64,000 bases of DNA, from assembly GCA_050955045.1 (NCBI GenBank), contig JBPBQV010000001.1:124001-188000 (forward strand). The letters run 5' to 3'. A program made the translations under genes and the position numbers. Shown in pieces: positions 10,001 to 19,136 of the stretch (position 1 is its first letter; every line of letters begins with the position of its first letter). Source of the DNA: Mucilaginibacter_A sp050955045. Its GTDB lineage: Bacteria > Bacteroidota > Bacteroidia > Sphingobacteriales > Sphingobacteriaceae. The notes under the pieces are model-generated. The model saw nothing but the letters and a program-made list of their open reading frames with translations, was not told where the DNA came from and searched no databases.

Positions 10001-10239
10001 AACTACGTCAGGTTACTTTAGGTTATACCATTCCTAAAGCTACTTTAGCACGTACTCCTTTTAGCAGTATAAATTTCTCATTAGTAGCACGTAACTTGTG
10101 GACAATTATGAAACACACTGATAATATTGATCCTGAGTCTGCTTTCTCTAACGTAATTAATTATAATGGTATAGAAGGTACAAGCTTGCCATTTACCAGA
10201 ACTTATGGGTTTAATCTTAACTTCAAATTCAAAAACTAA
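7021..10239 (+). CDS. susC: SusC-type TonB-dependent outer-membrane transporter
   Basis: 1072 residues. Signal sequence (roughly to residue 40), then an N-terminal carboxypeptidase-D-like regulatory domain (~65-145: GRILDEKGEPLIGVSVKVKG ... YIGYATQEV), a TonB-box/plug region with NEVVVTALGIRKEEKKLGYS and YVINGVPMDN, and a long beta barrel ending LNFKFKN. It imports oligosaccharides across the outer membrane together with its SusD lipoprotein, whose gene starts 5 bases downstream. The short upstream ATG at 7011 is out of frame and stops after seven codons, so the start at 7021 is preferred. The barrel carries no clear specificity signal; neighbouring glycosidases suggest a host- or plant-glycan target, which is inference. 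Confidence 0.95.
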   Translation: MKISKHLSGVPVKRSLPKLSLTAKLAFASVLLLNLEASAGINANKTILNSAVFKSAHLSNNKFVDIIITGRILDEKGEPLIGVSVKVKGATTGVSTDVNGGFTIEAPENGTLVLSYIGYATQEVPVGGRKTININLSPSTNSLNEVVVTALGIRKEEKKLGYSVSTVNGEEMNKARESNVALSLEGRVAGLSVSGTNGGPGSSAKVLLRGVTSFGASSPLYVINGVPMDNTQRGSASEWGGADYGDGISNINPDDIESMTVLKGQSASALYGSRAANGVILITTKSGKKNSGFGVEFNTNVQLDKPVDNTDFQTIYGQGQLGATGLVGSKPATAADALATGNLAWGAKMDGSSVIQFDGSTGTYSNKSNYLDFYRTAPSFTNTVALTGGGDGGSFRLSASDLRGNSIVPNSYLDRKTFNFNGSQSVTSKLDVNVVANYILENSKNRSGLSDGPGNPNNVQFLAPNIDQNILSPSTGANGRERTFTNDTYVTNPYFAAYNFQNNTQRKRLISSLSAKYNFTKWLYAQARLGYDNINDQRISIEPTGTAYRSDNGTMTQYNYQTNEFNADVLINGNHSIVKDLLDVDITLGGNIRKSNYGGTQIGGTGGFIIPYFYSLTNFASRNSGYVANYSNNQVNSAYYSADFSIKDYLVLSTTGRYDEYASISKELGRGIFSPSVSGSFIFSDLYKMNNVDLGKIRVSYAQTSGEASSYANAVYYSVNNSINGTPAGSFSTQLPNLFLKPYTLREFEVGAEMKFWGDRLGFDAAFFARKTKNEIINSTIDPSSGYNNAYIATGSTQNRGFELELHGTPVKTTSFAWTPAFNFTYVQNKILQTDGTVNNPITLGTYRPLNANTAIVAGMAGPQIMAHDYVRNAAGQIIVDASGIPVQGALKAMGSTVPKFYGGLNNNFTYKQFNLSFLTDYRFGNKILSATNYYSIYRGLNKITLNGRETGVVADGVLADGSTNTKVVAAQTYYQELARRISSLNVLDGSFIKLRQVTLGYTIPKATLARTPFSSINFSLVARNLWTIMKHTDNIDPESAFSNVINYNGIEGTSLPFTRTYGFNLNFKFKN

Positions 10240-10244
10240 CAGAT

Positions 10245-11843
10245 ATGAAAAAACGATTTTTATATAGTTGTCTTGTTATAGCTGCTTCTTTAACAGCTTG
10301 TAACAAAAAACTTGATGAAGTAAATACGGATCCGTATAAAACGACCTCCGCGTTGTTTAACCCTAACTTTTTGATGTCTCAGGCACAGTTCCAGTTTTCT
10401 CAAACCGGATACGATCAATTGTTGTTTCAAAGCATGTGGATACAAGGGTTATCTTCTACCTACGATTATTATGCTAACGGTGATAAATATGTATTGAGAG
10501 GAAGCGGTACAGGTTATTACGGCCGTACCTGGAACAGAGGCTACGGAGCGTTAACTTTGGTTGACGAAATGAAAAACTTAGTAGCTGGAAATACAGCCTA
10601 TACTAATCTCGACAATTGTGGTACTATACTGCGTGTGCTTTTTATGCAACGCATTACAGACTTGTATGGTGATGCGCCATACGCACAGGAAGGACAAGCA
10701 AAAGCTGGCATAACAACTCCTATTTTTGATAAACAGCAAGCTATTTATACGGCCATGTTAACTCAGCTTGATGCAGCTACAGCTGCTTTGGACCTTACTA
10801 AAGCTGGCCCAACATCGGATTTGTTTTATGGAGGTGATGTTGCCAAATGGAAAAGATTGGGTTATTCCTTGATGCTGCGCGTAGCTATGCGCATGACCAA
10901 AGTTGATCCTGCAACAGCTAAAACTTATGCAGAAAAAGCTTATGCAAGCGGTACCATGACTAGTATTACTGATAATGCAAAAGTGCAGGCTGACTATGCT
11001 AACAGTAATGGTAATGATAATGCTGCTGCATTATTGGTCCCAGATGATTTTAGAGAAGTACGCTGGAGTAAAACACTGATCGATTTCATGAAAGCAAGTA
11101 CCGATCCACGTGTAATTGCTGTGGCCGAAATCTCATCAGGTACCGGAAAGGCTGCAAATGAAGCTCAGATTGCCGGCATTAATACATACGAATTGCAGAT
11201 AGGTATGCCTAACGGTTATGATCAGGCAGGCGGTACTACGGATATTTCCAAAGCACCAAATTACCCTGGTACCAGCCCTGCTAATGCTGCTGTTAGCGGT
11301 GATGCCGCTGCACCAGATGGCAAATACTCCCGTCCGCGTTTTGCTGTTTATGGTGATCGTAACAGCATCAACATGATTTATACTTACGGCGAATCAGAAC
11401 TTTTGTTAGCAGAAGCTGCAAGCAGAGGCTGGAGCACTGGTGTTGCCGCAACGCATTATGCTAATGCATTAACTGCCGATATGCAAACTTTGGCGCAGTT
11501 AAATGTATCACAAGCTGCAACTGTTAATGCTGCAAGTATTCCTACTTATGTTGCTGCCCATCCATTAGTTGCTGCTACTGCTTTGCAACAAATTAATATG
11601 GAATACTGGGTAGTAACTTCAACCACATTCGATTTTAATGAAGCTTTTGCAAACTGGAGACGTTCAGGCTATCCTGTTTTAACGCCTGTAGTTTATCAGG
11701 GACAATATATCACTGGTTCTATCCCTAGAAGAATGCCTTATCCAATTACTTTGCCGCAAACAAACGGCACCAACTATACTGCAGCCGTGGCAAGTATGGG
11801 AGCTGATGATTTTGCTACCAGAGTTTGGTGGGATAAACAATAA
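10245..11843 (+). CDS. susD: SusD/RagB-like substrate-binding lipoprotein
   Basis: 532 residues. Lipoprotein signal with LTACNKK (lipid Cys ~19). It resembles the SusD-like_2 branch: DEVNTDPYKTTSALFNPNFL near the N terminus, TPR-like helices, and the C-terminal signature EAFANWRRSGYP. It forms the lid that captures glycans over the SusC barrel. It starts 5 bases after susC stops and a strong terminator follows at 11868-11904, so susC-susD is a two-gene operon. Confidence 0.94.
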   Translation: MKKRFLYSCLVIAASLTACNKKLDEVNTDPYKTTSALFNPNFLMSQAQFQFSQTGYDQLLFQSMWIQGLSSTYDYYANGDKYVLRGSGTGYYGRTWNRGYGALTLVDEMKNLVAGNTAYTNLDNCGTILRVLFMQRITDLYGDAPYAQEGQAKAGITTPIFDKQQAIYTAMLTQLDAATAALDLTKAGPTSDLFYGGDVAKWKRLGYSLMLRVAMRMTKVDPATAKTYAEKAYASGTMTSITDNAKVQADYANSNGNDNAAALLVPDDFREVRWSKTLIDFMKASTDPRVIAVAEISSGTGKAANEAQIAGINTYELQIGMPNGYDQAGGTTDISKAPNYPGTSPANAAVSGDAAAPDGKYSRPRFAVYGDRNSINMIYTYGESELLLAEAASRGWSTGVAATHYANALTADMQTLAQLNVSQAATVNAASIPTYVAAHPLVAATALQQINMEYWVVTSTTFDFNEAFANWRRSGYPVLTPVVYQGQYITGSIPRRMPYPITLPQTNGTNYTAAVASMGADDFATRVWWDKQ

Positions 11844-11867
11844 TTTTAAAAAAAATCTACTACATCC

Positions 11868-11904
11868 GGACAAGGTCATTCTAAAAAATGATCTTGTCCT
11901 TTTT
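11868..11904 (+). terminator. Rho-independent terminator after susD
   Basis: 13-base arms starting GGACAAGGTCATT (11868-11880) pair with 11887-11899 (one G-T type mismatch), six-base loop, then TTTTT. Confidence 0.85.
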
Positions 11905-11988
11905 AATTACAATATATTTGGATAAACTTTACTTCACCTTTTGATCGTAACACCAAGACCAAGGCGTTTCATCTGTTAATTGTTTAAG

Positions 11989-14900
11989 ATGCCTTTTAAA
12001 ATCAATTTGTTAAAGTTTCCGTTTCGTGGCATACTTCTTTTACCACCTCTTTTTTTGATGCTCTTGTTTAAAGCATCAGCACAGCAACCGCTGTTTCAAA
12101 TTTTGCCTTCCACCCAAACCAATATTCATTTTAACAATGCCATCAGTGAAAACGAAAGCCTGAACGTACTTTCTTACGAATATTTTTACAACGGCGCTGG
12201 TGTTGCCGTTGGCGATATCAACAATGATGGCCTGGAAGATTTGTTCTTCACCGGCAACATGCAGCCCAATAAACTCTACCTCAACCAGGGAAATTTAAAG
12301 TTTAAAGACATTACCAAAGAAGCCAATATTGAACTGGCTGGACGCGCCGGCGGCTGGAAAACCGGCGTAACTATGGCCGATGTAAACGGCGACGGTTTGC
12401 TCGATATCTACATCTGCTACTCCGGAAAAGTGGATGCCGGTATGCGCCGCAACCAGCTTTTTATCAACCTGGGAAACGGAAAATTTGCAGAAAAAGCCAA
12501 AGAATATGGTTTAGACGATCCGGGTTACAGCACACAAGCCGTTTTTTTTGATTACGATAATGATGGCGATCTGGACATGTTCCTGCTCAATCATAACGTT
12601 AAAAAAATTGACAACATGGAGTTTGCCAACGTGCGCAACCAAACGGACGAATTAGCAAGCAATAAGTTGTTCGAAAACAACAAAAATCATTTTACAGATG
12701 TTTCCAAAAAAGCAGGTATCATCCAAAATCCGCTTACGTTTGGTTTGGGCGTTTCAGTGGCCGATATTAACAAAGATGGCTGGCCCGATATTTACGTTAC
12801 CAATGATTATAACGAGCCTGACTATGTGTACATTAACAATCATAACGGCACTTTTACCGAGCAATCCAAGCTTCTTTTACGGCATATTTCTCATTTTTCG
12901 ATGGGCGTGGATATTGCGGATTTCAACAACGACGGTTACCCGGATATTTTGACGCTGGATATGTTGCCGCAGGATAATCACCGGCAAAAGTCATTACAGA
13001 TGGAAGAAAATTATGAGTCGTTTGAGCTGATGCAGCAGCAGGATTTGCATAAGCAATACATGCGCAACATGCTGCAACTGAATAACGGCAACGGTACGTT
13101 CAGCGAGATTGGACAATTAGCAGGAATTTCAGCAACCGACTGGAGCTGGTGCCCGCTGATTGCCGATTTTGACAACGATGGCTACAAAGATATTTTCATC
13201 TCCAACGGCTACCTGCGCGATTACACCAACAAAGATTTTTTGCGTTACTGGGGCGATTACAAGATCAAAAAAGCGATGGCGCGCGAGCCTTTTTTGCTGA
13301 TGGATCTGGTTAGCGCAATGCCTTCCACCAAACTGCCAAATTATATTTTCCGCAATAACCACGACCTTACTTTCAGCAACAAACAAAAAGATTGGGGCAT
13401 CACGAATGCTACAATTTCCAACGGTGCAGTTTATGCTGATCTGGACAACGACGGCGATCTGGATCTGGTGGTGAACAATATCAACGAAGAAGCAACAATT
13501 TACAAAAACACCAGTCACGAAACCAGCAATGCTTCTTTTATCAGCATAAAATTGAAGAGCAAAGGCGCGAACACAAATGCCATCGGTGCCAAGGTTTTTG
13601 TGCATGTAAAAACAGCATTGCAGTACCAGGAAGTTAACCCCGGCCGCGGCTATTTGTCCAGCGTTTCCACAGTTTTAAATTTTGGTTTGGGTGAAGCAAA
13701 AACGGTTGATTCCATCAAAGTAATCTGGCCGGATCAAACTTCGCAATCGCTCCAAAATGTGGCTGCCAACCAGCGCCTGGTCATCAATTATCAGCCAAAT
13801 AAAAACACTGAAAATATACCGGTAAAAACAGCATCGGCCTTATTTAAAAAAGTTGCGCCACTGATTGATTACAAAGCCGAAGAAAACACGATAAACGATT
13901 TTAAACGCCAGCTGCTGATGTTGTTTATGTATTCCAAAACTTCGCCGGTGATGGTTAAAGCGGATGTGAACAAAGACGGGCTGGAAGATTTATTTATCAG
14001 TGGCGATCAGTTAGCTCCAGGAAAAATATTCACACAGCAGCCAGACGGAAAGTTTAAAGTAATGGATTTACCTGGCGGCGAGCAAACTTCAACGGTTTCA
14101 GCAGCAGCTTTTTTTGATGCCAACGGCGATAGTTTTCCGGATTTGTATCTGGCAAAAGGCGGTTACGCATTGTATGAACCGAACACGCCGGATTTGCAGG
14201 ACCAGCTTTTCATCAACGATAAAAAAGGAAATTTCTACCTCGCTCCTGCACCGCTTCCGGCCGTAAATGCCAGTAGCAAATCCTGCGTTCGACCTTGTGA
14301 TTTTGACGGCGATGGCGATATGGATCTGTTTGTTGGCGGAAGGATTATTCCCGGTCAGTATCCTTTGGCAGCCAAAAGTTATCTGCTGGTGAATGATGGA
14401 AAAGGAAATTTCACAACGGCAGCGGTTCCTTTTGCAGATGCTGGAATGGTGACCGATGCGCAATGGATTGACCTGGATAAAGACGGCCGCAAAGATTTGG
14501 TTTTATGCGGAGAAATGATGCCGATTAAGGTTTATCTCAACACGAAAACAGGTTTTACAGATCAGACTGAAAAGTATTTTGACAAGCCCGCAACCGGCCT
14601 GTGGTTTTCGATGGCTGTTGCAGATGTGGACGGCGACGGCAATCCAGATTTGATTGCCGGAAATCTGGGTTTAAACACTGTAATCTGCGCTTCGGAAAAA
14701 GAACCGGCTGAACTGAATTATGCTGATTTTGACGGCAACGGTTCCATTGATCCTTTCCTTAATTTTTATATGCAGGGAACCAGTTATCCGTTTGTAAGTC
14801 GGGATGAACTGAACGAGCAGATTTATCCGATGCGCAAAAAATTCAATTCCTATAAAGCTTATGCGGATGCGGGAATGAAGGAGATTTTCACGGAAGATCA

Positions 14901-15297
14901 GCTGCAAAAAGCTGGAAAACTAACTGCAACCCGTTTGCAAACCACTTGCTTTTTAAACCGGAACGGCAAACTTACACCGATGGATTTGCCGGTGGAAGCC
15001 GATTTTGCACCGGTCTCGCAAATTATCACCAAAGATTTTAATAAAGATGGCAAAACTGATTTGCTACTGCTCGGAAATCATAGCGATAACCGCTTAAAAT
15101 TAGGCAGTATGGATGCCAATTACGGTTGCTTTTTAAGTGGAAACGGCAAGGGTGGATTTGAATATATCGATCAATCTGCCAGCGGACTTTCGGTTACGGG
15201 CGATGTAAAATCCGCTTTGGAAATCAAAATTAAAAACGTGAATTATTTACTGATTGGCGTTTCCGGTCAGCCTTTACAATTTTACAAAGAACCTTGA
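11989..15297 (+). CDS. FG-GAP/VCBS repeat protein with ASPIC/UnbV domain
   Basis: About 1102 residues from the ATG at 11989; the frame also allows a TTG three codons earlier. A signal peptide ends near ASAQ. Many calcium-binding FG-GAP repeats of the form DxNxDGxxD are seen (DINNDGLEDLF, DVNGDGLLDIY, DYDNDGDLDMF and others), arranged as beta-propeller blades in two sets. Between them at ~residues 510-600 is an ASPIC/UnbV domain (GAKVFVHV ... NPGRGYLSS ... IKVIWPDQT). Such proteins are surface or periplasmic and often sit beside sugar-uptake genes. It overlaps the next gene by one base, so the two are coupled. Motif copies are at 12031-12042, 13529-13540, 13607-13618 and 13823-13834. Confidence 0.88.
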   Translation: MPFKINLLKFPFRGILLLPPLFLMLLFKASAQQPLFQILPSTQTNIHFNNAISENESLNVLSYEYFYNGAGVAVGDINNDGLEDLFFTGNMQPNKLYLNQGNLKFKDITKEANIELAGRAGGWKTGVTMADVNGDGLLDIYICYSGKVDAGMRRNQLFINLGNGKFAEKAKEYGLDDPGYSTQAVFFDYDNDGDLDMFLLNHNVKKIDNMEFANVRNQTDELASNKLFENNKNHFTDVSKKAGIIQNPLTFGLGVSVADINKDGWPDIYVTNDYNEPDYVYINNHNGTFTEQSKLLLRHISHFSMGVDIADFNNDGYPDILTLDMLPQDNHRQKSLQMEENYESFELMQQQDLHKQYMRNMLQLNNGNGTFSEIGQLAGISATDWSWCPLIADFDNDGYKDIFISNGYLRDYTNKDFLRYWGDYKIKKAMAREPFLLMDLVSAMPSTKLPNYIFRNNHDLTFSNKQKDWGITNATISNGAVYADLDNDGDLDLVVNNINEEATIYKNTSHETSNASFISIKLKSKGANTNAIGAKVFVHVKTALQYQEVNPGRGYLSSVSTVLNFGLGEAKTVDSIKVIWPDQTSQSLQNVAANQRLVINYQPNKNTENIPVKTASALFKKVAPLIDYKAEENTINDFKRQLLMLFMYSKTSPVMVKADVNKDGLEDLFISGDQLAPGKIFTQQPDGKFKVMDLPGGEQTSTVSAAAFFDANGDSFPDLYLAKGGYALYEPNTPDLQDQLFINDKKGNFYLAPAPLPAVNASSKSCVRPCDFDGDGDMDLFVGGRIIPGQYPLAAKSYLLVNDGKGNFTTAAVPFADAGMVTDAQWIDLDKDGRKDLVLCGEMMPIKVYLNTKTGFTDQTEKYFDKPATGLWFSMAVADVDGDGNPDLIAGNLGLNTVICASEKEPAELNYADFDGNGSIDPFLNFYMQGTSYPFVSRDELNEQIYPMRKKFNSYKAYADAGMKEIFTEDQLQKAGKLTATRLQTTCFLNRNGKLTPMDLPVEADFAPVSQIITKDFNKDGKTDLLLLGNHSDNRLKLGSMDANYGCFLSGNGKGGFEYIDQSASGLSVTGDVKSALEIKIKNVNYLLIGVSGQPLQFYKEP

Positions 15298-16628
15298 TGA
15301 AGCGGATCAGCATACTGTTTTTATCAATGTTTTTTTCGGCTGCCGTATTTTCTCAGCACAAAAAACCGTTGCCCGCTTACCTGGAAATTGCGCCCGTTAT
15401 TAATTCCATCAATATGGTGATGGTGCATGATGTGATCAGTCCGCCGGCCGCAGCCAGATATTATGCTTATGCGATGCTGGGCGCTTACCAGATTGTTTCC
15501 GAAAATAATCATCAGGTTCCAGCGCTTGCTTCTTTTATCAGGCAATTTTCTGCGGAGAAAATCACAATTCCTGCAAAAAATTATGATTACCGGATTGCAG
15601 CCATTTACTGCATTTTAGAAACCAGTAAAAATATGCTGCCGTCCGGCATTTCTTTGCAGGACGATGAAGATGTTTATGTTGCGCTGCTGCGAAAAGATAA
15701 AATCAGTGAGGACGTTATCAAACAATCTGTTTCGGTTGCAGAAAAAACTTCGGCACAAATGATCAATTTTTCCAAAACCGATCATTACAACCAACTGAGC
15801 GCAAAATTGCGTTACACGCCCAAAAAAGGTGACGGCTATTGGTATCCAACGCCGCCCGCTTACCTGGAGGCTGTGGAGCCAAACTGGAAAACCATCCGGC
15901 CGATGGTGATAGATTCGAGTTCTCAGTTCACGCCTGCTCCAGCGGTAAAATTCAGCAAAGATACTGCGAGTGCTTTTTTTAGGCAGGCAAAAGAAGTATA
16001 TGATGTTTCCAAAAAACCAACTCAGGAGCAGTTGCACATCGCAGCTTTCTGGGATTGCAATCCGTTTGCGGTGACCACTTCCGGCCACATGTCTATCGGC
16101 TACAAAAAAATTAGTCCGGGCGGCCACTGGATGAATATTGCTTCACTCGCCGTAAAAAAACTGAACTTGGATTTTGATGCTTCCGTCGAAACTGTTACAC
16201 TGGAATCTTTAACGCTGATGGACGTTTTTATCAGTTGCTGGGACGAAAAATACCGCAGCAACCGCATCCGGCCGGAAACTTACATCAATAAATACATCGA
16301 TATCAACTGGAAACCTTTTTTGCAAACGCCGCCGTTTCCGGAATATGCCAGCGGCCATTCGGTGGTTTCCAATTCCTCCGCAGAAATATTAACGTATTTG
16401 TTGGGCGATCATTTTGCTTATACCGATGATACCGAAATCCCGTACGGCGTGGAGCCGCGCTCGTTTACATCGTTCAATCAGGCGTCCGCAGAAGCCATGA
16501 TATCAAGGCTTTGGGGTGGAATCCATTTCCGCGACGCTATTGAAGAAGGCAATAAAGAAGGCCGGGAAGTGGCGCAAAACATCATCGAAAAAATTAAAAA
16601 AGCAGGGATCAAGCCGCTGCGGAAATAA
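15297..16628 (+). CDS. PAP2-superfamily vanadium-dependent haloperoxidase-like protein
   Basis: 443 residues from the ATG at 15297, which shares its first base with the stop of the preceding gene (TGATGA). Signal peptide ends near VFSQ. The C-terminal half carries the three PAP2/vanadate-binding motifs: RSNRIRPETY, the YASGHSVVSNSSAE block and SRLWGGIHFRDAIEEG. This is the vanadium chloroperoxidase fold, where the same residues bind vanadate or phosphate. Pairs of an ASPIC/FG-GAP protein and this enzyme recur in Bacteroidetes. Whether it halogenates or removes phosphate is not readable. A motif copy at 15312-15323 lies in the signal-peptide codons. Confidence 0.87.
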   Translation: MKRISILFLSMFFSAAVFSQHKKPLPAYLEIAPVINSINMVMVHDVISPPAAARYYAYAMLGAYQIVSENNHQVPALASFIRQFSAEKITIPAKNYDYRIAAIYCILETSKNMLPSGISLQDDEDVYVALLRKDKISEDVIKQSVSVAEKTSAQMINFSKTDHYNQLSAKLRYTPKKGDGYWYPTPPAYLEAVEPNWKTIRPMVIDSSSQFTPAPAVKFSKDTASAFFRQAKEVYDVSKKPTQEQLHIAAFWDCNPFAVTTSGHMSIGYKKISPGGHWMNIASLAVKKLNLDFDASVETVTLESLTLMDVFISCWDEKYRSNRIRPETYINKYIDINWKPFLQTPPFPEYASGHSVVSNSSAEILTYLLGDHFAYTDDTEIPYGVEPRSFTSFNQASAEAMISRLWGGIHFRDAIEEGNKEGREVAQNIIEKIKKAGIKPLRK

Positions 16629-16651
16629 AAAACAGCTATCAATTATTTATA

Positions 16652-18826
16652 ATGAAACTTCTAAAAAATCTGTCATCCAAACTCCTGATACTTCTTTTAC
16701 CGGTACTTTTTGGTGATGCAGCAGCCATCGCACAACAAAATTTCCCTTATAAAAACAGCACGCTGCCCATTGATGCACGCGTAAAAGATTTGCTCTCCAA
16801 GTTGACTTTAGAAGAAAAAGTTTCGCTGATGGGTTACCGCAGCAAAGCCGTTCCGCGCTTAAATATTCCGGCTTACAACTGGTGGAACGAAGGTTTGCAC
16901 GGTGTGGCACGTGCTGGTGAAGCAACCGTTTTTCCGCAGGCAATTGGCATGGCTGCAACTTTTAATCCGGGTTTGTTGCAGCAGGTAGCGGATGTGATTT
17001 CTACGGAAGCGAGAGCAAAGTACAATCTTTCCACGGCACAAGACAAGCATTTGATGTATATGGGATTGAGTTTCTGGTCGCCCAATATCAATATTTTTCG
17101 TGATCCGCGCTGGGGTCGCGGACAGGAAACTTACGGCGAAGATCCATTCCTGACCTCCAAAATGGGCGTAGCTTACGTGAAAGGAATGCAGGGAAATGAT
17201 CCGTTACATCTGAAGGTATCTGCAACAGCCAAACATTTTGTGGCACACAGCGGACCGGAAGCAACGCGCGATGAATTTAATGCGGTGGTAGATGAAAAAG
17301 ATTTGCGCGATACTTATTTGTACGCTTTTAAAAAGCTGGTTGATAATGGCGTAGAATCCGTGATGACGGCTTACAATCGCGTTAACGGCGAACCAAATTC
17401 TATCAGTTCATCATATCTCAACCAAATTTTGATTAAAGAATGGGGTTTTAAAGGCCATGTGGTGACTGATTGCGGAGCGCTGGACGATGTTTTCCTTCGG
17501 CACAAAACCTTGAAAAACGGCGTGGAAACGGCGGCGGCAGCAATTAAAGCAGGCATCAATCTGGATTGTTCTGCCATTTTGCAGGATGATGTTCTGGCTG
17601 CTATTAAACAAAATTTATTATCGGTAAAAGAAGTAGATGCTTCGCTGACAAAAGTTTTGCGTACCGAATTTAAGCTGGGTTTTTATGATGATCCAAAGCA
17701 AAGCAAATATTACAGTTACGGCGCGGATAGCATCAGCAATCCGGCGCACGTAGCTTTAGCGCGCAAAGTGGCGCAGCAAAGCATGGTGCTCCTCAAAAAT
17801 AAAAACCAACTTTTACCTCTTAAAAAGAGCAATTACAGCAGCATTACAGTTTTGGGAACCAATGCTGCTTCGCTGGATGCTCTGGTAGGAAGTTACCACG
17901 GCGTAAACAGTAAAATGGTGGATTTTGTGGAAGGAATAACTGCAGCCGTTGGTTTGGATACACGTGTAGAATACGATTTAGGTTCGAGTTACAGCGATAC
18001 CACGCATTTTGGCGGCATCTGGGCAGCCGGAAACAGTGATGTTACCGTTGCCGTAATCGGTTTGTCGCCGGTTTTGGAAGGCGAAGCTGGCGACGCATTT
18101 TTATCGCCAACGGGCGGAGACAAACCGCATTTAAGTTTGCCTGCCGGGAATATTGCTTTTATGAAAGCGCTGCGAAAAGGCAATCCAACCAAACCGATTA
18201 TTGCCGTAATTACTGCCGGAAGTGATGTAGATGTTGCCGCCATTGAGCCTTATGCTGATGCGGTGATTTTGGCCTGGTACCCGGGCGAACAGGGCGGAAA
18301 TGCGTTGGCGGATCTGCTTTTTGGTAAAATTTCTCCTTCCGGGCATTTGCCACTTACTTTTTATCGATCGGAAAATGATCTTCCGGCTTATAATAGTTAC
18401 GCGATGAAAGGCAGAACTTACCGTTATTATGGCGGACCGGTGCAATATCCGTTTGGTTTTGGGTTGAGTTATACTTCTTTTGATTACCAATGGAAAACTC
18501 AGCCTCAATCCAAATACAAAGCGGATGAAACAATCACGTTCTCAATCGCTGTAAAAAATACCGGCAAAATGGATGCTGATGAAGTGGTACAGGCTTACAT
18601 TCAGTATCCAAACCTGGACAGAATGCCGCTGAAAGAATTAAAAGGTTTTACCAGGATCAGCGTAAACCAAGGTAGCGAACAGGTTGCCAACATTACAATT
18701 CCAGTGAAAGAATTGCAGAAATGGGACTTGCAAAAACACAGTTTCCAGCTTTATAAAGGTGAATATAAATTGATGATCGGCAGTGATTCAGCTACGCCGA
18801 AATTGAATGCTTCTTTTACCTTGTAA
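16652..18826 (+). CDS. GH3 glycosidase (beta-xylosidase/beta-glucosidase type)
   Basis: 724 residues with a signal peptide ending near AIAQ. The N-terminal TIM-barrel domain has KHFVAHSGPEATRDEFN and GHVVTDCGALDD, where the Asp of VTDCGA is the GH3 nucleophile. An alpha/beta sandwich domain follows (DVTVAVIGLSPVLEGE) and a fibronectin-III-like C-terminal domain (GFGLSYTSFDYQW to the end). The PEATRDEFN context is closer to bacterial beta-xylosidases/arabinosidases than to BglX. It follows the haloperoxidase gene after 23 bases on the same strand. Exact motif copies sit at both gene ends, 16688-16699 and 18807-18818. Confidence 0.9.
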   Translation: MKLLKNLSSKLLILLLPVLFGDAAAIAQQNFPYKNSTLPIDARVKDLLSKLTLEEKVSLMGYRSKAVPRLNIPAYNWWNEGLHGVARAGEATVFPQAIGMAATFNPGLLQQVADVISTEARAKYNLSTAQDKHLMYMGLSFWSPNINIFRDPRWGRGQETYGEDPFLTSKMGVAYVKGMQGNDPLHLKVSATAKHFVAHSGPEATRDEFNAVVDEKDLRDTYLYAFKKLVDNGVESVMTAYNRVNGEPNSISSSYLNQILIKEWGFKGHVVTDCGALDDVFLRHKTLKNGVETAAAAIKAGINLDCSAILQDDVLAAIKQNLLSVKEVDASLTKVLRTEFKLGFYDDPKQSKYYSYGADSISNPAHVALARKVAQQSMVLLKNKNQLLPLKKSNYSSITVLGTNAASLDALVGSYHGVNSKMVDFVEGITAAVGLDTRVEYDLGSSYSDTTHFGGIWAAGNSDVTVAVIGLSPVLEGEAGDAFLSPTGGDKPHLSLPAGNIAFMKALRKGNPTKPIIAVITAGSDVDVAAIEPYADAVILAWYPGEQGGNALADLLFGKISPSGHLPLTFYRSENDLPAYNSYAMKGRTYRYYGGPVQYPFGFGLSYTSFDYQWKTQPQSKYKADETITFSIAVKNTGKMDADEVVQAYIQYPNLDRMPLKELKGFTRISVNQGSEQVANITIPVKELQKWDLQKHSFQLYKGEYKLMIGSDSATPKLNASFTL

Positions 18827-18923
18827 TTTTTGGTGTTTTCAGGTAATGCTGTTTGTTTAATAATAACTGTATATTTAAATTAGTAACGCTGTTTTTTAGC
18901 TATACCCATAAATTTTTAGATTA

Positions 18924-19136
18924 ATGATACGTACAACCATCACGCCGGATACACAAACGATTTCTTTTGATATTCCGACAAATTACATCGGAAAACAGAT
19001 TGAAGTAATTGCATTTGCAAAAGACGAAGAGACAAGCAGCAGCGATCGGCCAATTAAAAAAATTGTTTCATTTGAGGCTTTATCGTTTGATACAAGAGGT
19101 TACAGATTTAACCGTGATGAAGCAAATGAACGATAA
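18924..19136 (+). CDS. Putative antitoxin of PIN-domain toxin pair
   Basis: 70 residues; a short acidic/basic protein starting MIRTTITPDTQTISFDI, of a type often found directly before PIN-domain genes in Bacteroidetes. Its first ~35 residues could form a small beta-type DNA-binding or dimer domain, but no family is recognised with certainty. The 3' end overlaps the PIN gene by about 20 bases, which argues for a toxin-antitoxin operon. 97 bases separate it from the GH3 gene, and that gap contains a degenerate motif-like stretch near 18884. Confidence 0.6.
   Translation: MIRTTITPDTQTISFDIPTNYIGKQIEVIAFAKDEETSSSDRPIKKIVSFEALSFDTRGYRFNRDEANER

Noticed and set aside
13129..13605. Minus-strand 158-codon ORF inside the FG-GAP gene
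   Set aside because: Opposite a repeat-rich gene; the sequence is the reverse reading of calcium-binding repeats.
18841..18923. Motif copy near 18884 before the PIN toxin pair
   Set aside because: ACGCTGTTTTTTAGC needs a mismatch and an extra T; kept out of the count.
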